DNA from: Leptobrachium leishanense | Lineage: Eukaryota; Chordata; Amphibia; Anura; Megophryidae | Assembly: GCA_009667805.1 (NCBI GenBank) | Contig: CM019065.1 | Coordinates: 13,870,952 to 13,934,951 of the forward strand | Reading direction: 5' to 3' | Length of the DNA stretch: 64,000 nucleotides | Shown here: positions 61,601 through 64,000 of the stretch, one piece after another | Layout: each line of letters starts with the position of its first letter | Position numbering within the stretch: the first letter of the stretch is position 1 | Notes under the pieces: generated by a model | Told to the model about the DNA's origin: nothing | Database searches by the model: none | The model's input: only the letters and a program-made list of their open reading frames with translations | Made by a program: the position numbers and the translations under genes

Positions 61601-63735
61601 AGGAGGAGGTCACCGCTGGAGCTCAGGGCCGATTTAGGGGAGTATGTTTTGGGAACTTCGGTCCTGAGCTCCAGCGGTGACCATCCTCCGGCTGTCGCTG
61701 GCTGCTCGGCCGGCCTCTAGGCTTAGGCGAGTCCCCGGCTCGGCTGGGCCTGTAGGCCCAAGCCAAGCCGGGGGCTCGCCTGAGCCTGGAGGCCGGCCTA
61801 GCAGCCTGCTCGGCCGGAGGAGGTCACCGCTGGAGCTCAGGGCCGATTTAGGGGAGTATGTTTTGGAACTTCGGTCCTGAGCTCCAGCGGTGACCGTCCT
61901 CCGGCTGTCGCTGGCTGCTCGGCCGGCCTCTAGGCTTAGGCGAGTCCCTGGCTCGGCTGGGCCTGTAGGCCCAAGCCAAGCCGGGGGCTCGCCTGAGCCT
62001 GGAGGCCGGCCTAGCAGCCTGCTCGGCCGAAGGAGGTCACCGCTGGAGCTCAGGGCCGATTTAGGGGAGTATGTTTTGGGAACTTCGGCCCGGAGCTCCA
62101 GCGGTGACCGTCCTCCGGCTGTCGCTGGCTGCTCGGCCGGCCTCTAGGCTTAGGCGAGTCCCCGGCTCGGCTGGGCCTGTAGGCCCAAGCCAAGCCGGGG
62201 GCTCGCCTGAGCCTGGAGGCCGGCCTAGCAGCCTGCTCGCCGGAGGAGGTCACCGCTGGAGCTCAGGGCCGATTTAGGGGAGTATGTTTTGGGAACTTCG
62301 GTCCTGAGCTCCAGCGGTGACTGTCCTCCGGCTGTCGCTGGCTGCTCGGCCGGCCTCTAGGCTTAGGTGAGTCCCCGGCTCGGCTGGGCCTGCAGGCCCA
62401 AGCCAAGCCGGGGGCTCGCCTGAGCCTGGAGGCCGGCCTAGCAGCCTGCTCGGCCGGAGGAGGTCACCGCTGGAGCTCAGGGCCGATTTAGGGGAGTATG
62501 TTTTGGGAACTTCGGCCCGGAGCTCCAGCGGTGACCGTCCTCGGCTGTCGCTGGCTGCTCGGCGGCCTCTAGGCTTAGGCGAGTCCCTGGCTCGGCTGGG
62601 CCTGTAGGCCCAAGCCAAGCCGGGGGCTCGCCTGAGCCTGGAGGCCGGCCTAGCAGCCTGCTCGGCCGAAGGAGGTCACCGCTGGAGCTCAGGGCCGATT
62701 TAGGGGAGTATGTTTTGGGAACTTCGGCCCGGAGCTCCAGCGGTGACCGTCCTCCGGCTGTCGCTGGCTGCTCGGCCGGCCTCTAGGCTTAGGCGAGTCC
62801 CCGGCTCGGCTGGGCCTGTAGGCCCAAGCCAAGCCGGGGGCTCGCCTGAGCCTGGAGGCCGGCCTAGCAGCCTGCTCGGCCGGAGGAGGTCACCGCTGGA
62901 GCTCAGGGCCGATTTAGGGGAGTATGTTTTGGGAACTTTGGTCCTGAGCTCCAGCGGTGACTGTCCTCCGGCTGTCGCTGGCTGCTCGGCCGGCCTCTAG
63001 GCTTAGGTGAGTCCCCGGCTCGGCTGGGCCTGCAGGCCCAAGCCAAGCCGGGGGCTCGCCTGAGCCTGGAGGCCGGCCTAGCAGCCTGCTCGGCCGGAGG
63101 AGGTCACCGCTGGAGCTCAGGGCCGATTTAGGGGAGTATGTTTTGGGAACTTCGGCCCGGAGCTCCAGCGGTGACCGTCCTCCGGCTGTCGCTGGCTGCT
63201 CGGCCGGCCTCTAGGCTTAGGCGAGTCCCCGGCTCGGCTGGGCCTGTAGGCCCAAGCCAAGTCGGGGGCTCGCCTGAGCCTGGAGGCCGGCCTAGCAGCC
63301 TGCTTGGCCGGAGGAGGTCACCGCTGGAGCTCAGGGCCAATTTAGGGGAGTATGTTTTGGGAACTTCGGTCCTGAGCTCCAGCGGTGACCGTCCTCCGGC
63401 TGTCGCTGGCTGCTCGGCCGGCCTCTAGGCTTAGGCGAGTCCCCGGCTCGGCTGGGCCTGTAGGCCCAAGCCAAGCCGGGGGCTCGCCTGAGCCTGGAGG
63501 CCGGCCTAGCAGCCTGCTCGGCCGGAGGAGGTCACCGCTGGAGCTCAGGCCGATTTAGGGGAGTATGTTTTGGGAACTTCGGCCCGGAGCTCCAGCGGTG
63601 ACCGTCCTCCGGCTGTCGCTGGCTGCTCGGCCGGCCTCTAGGCTTAGGCGAGTCCCTGGCTCGGCTGGGCCTGTAGGCCCAAGCCGAGCCGGGGGCTCGC
63701 CTGAGCCTGGATGCCCGCCGAGCAGGCCGCGACAG
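61600..63735. repeat. 213-bp satellite, about ten units, each two hairpins
   Basis: The anchor TTTTGGGAACTTCGG recurs about every 213 bp from 61647 to 63567. Each unit contains an inverted repeat around GAGCTCCAGCGGTGACC / GGTCACCGCTGGAGCTC and a second around GGCCGGCCTCTAGGC / GCCTGGAGGCCGGCC. Units are about 97% alike by eye. Two slightly different forms (GGTCCTGAG and GGCCCGGAG) partly alternate. Confidence 0.93.
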
Positions 63736-64000
63736 CCGGAGGATGGTCACCGCTGGAGGATCGGGGCTTGCGGCGTCAAAACACACGGGTAGCTGCGCGC
63801 GTGATTTTTTATTTTTTTTTGCAGGCGGCCGGCACGCGCAGCTACTTGTTTGTTTTAACGGCCACTTTCAAATGTCCGTCGCGCATGCGCAGACCGCTTT
63901 TGGCGACGGACACTTGAAGGCTTACTCTTTTATAGTATAGATTGGATTAAAACGGGAATATTTTTAACATTGAAGCCTATGGGATTCTCCTGAATAAACC

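Larger units (their letters stand above)
58355..63939. mobile_element. 5.6-kb GC-rich insertion made of tandem repeats
   Basis: The left end (ATACTAGGTGTAAAGCCT) and right end (complement of ATACTATAAAAGAGTAAGCCT) look like imperfect inverted repeats. Everything between is satellite or palindromic sequence: 58380-58860, 58865-59555, 59556-59755, 59757-59860, 59862-61600 and 61600-63735. No ORF with a known domain. Confidence 0.6.
57853..64000. mobile_element. TATTCAG-family element continuing past the window
   Basis: AGGGTGTTATTCAGAGAG at 57853. The family interior runs to TTTATTGGATA (58354), then a 5.6-kb insertion, then GATTGGATTAAAACGGGAAT and ATAAACC at the window end. The right terminus is outside. 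Confidence 0.8.

Overview
The window looks like intergenic or deep-intronic DNA from a large vertebrate genome, most probably an amphibian (frog-like). The basis is the mix: CR1 and L2-type LINEs, two Tc1 families, hAT and TTAA-target non-autonomous elements, and a newt-type hammerhead core. The species call is an inference. I found no exon of a host gene, no tRNA or rRNA gene and no CRISPR array. Nearly every base that can be assigned belongs to a transposable element, a piece of one, or a tandem repeat grown from one.

Layout. 0-4 kb: a 2.9-kb minisatellite of 56-bp units in both orientations (the unit resembles the C-terminal coding end of a CR1 LINE), then a hAT-like end and a deleted Tc1 copy. 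4-10.6 kb: an L2 tail, then a composite bounded by TAGGGATGAGC ends that holds a spacer-less 4.47-kb palindrome. 10.6-18.4 kb: short non-autonomous elements, plus a 0.38-kb palindrome carrying a hammerhead ribozyme motif. 18.8-29.8 kb: one degenerate minisatellite locus split by a CR1 LINE with an intact ORF2, a 2-kb hAT-type element, a Tc1 copy that itself holds a solo LTR, and an element carrying a 26-bp minisatellite. 31-33.7 kb: a second CR1 copy (minus strand) and LTR-like sequence. 33.7-42.3 kb: a Tc1 copy with an intact DD34E transposase, a second Tc1 family (dead), and a Tc1 copy split by a near full-length L2-type LINE that encodes a 2A peptide. 43.4-55.1 kb: one non-autonomous element that received a 5.25-kb non-coding LTR retrotransposon and a second L2 copy whose 3' end expanded into a 39-bp minisatellite, itself split by further elements. 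55.3-57.6 kb: one CR1 fragment in three pieces. 57.85 kb to the end: another copy of the same non-autonomous family, holding a 5.6-kb GC-rich insertion of minisatellites and a 213-bp hairpin satellite.

How the parts work together. The autonomous coding material is the CR1 (ORF1 end plus ORF2), the L2-type LINE (now frameshifted) and the Tc1 transposases; the rest is mobilised in trans or is inert. The two LINE families appear to use different recoding signals: a candidate -1 frameshift site between CR1 ORF1 and ORF2, and a 2A motif near the N-terminus of the L2 polyprotein. In both families a piece of the 3' end seems to have seeded a large minisatellite. A further theme is a GC-rich block followed by a good 5' splice-site sequence (GGTGAG, often GGTGAGTAT), present in many unrelated non-autonomous elements.
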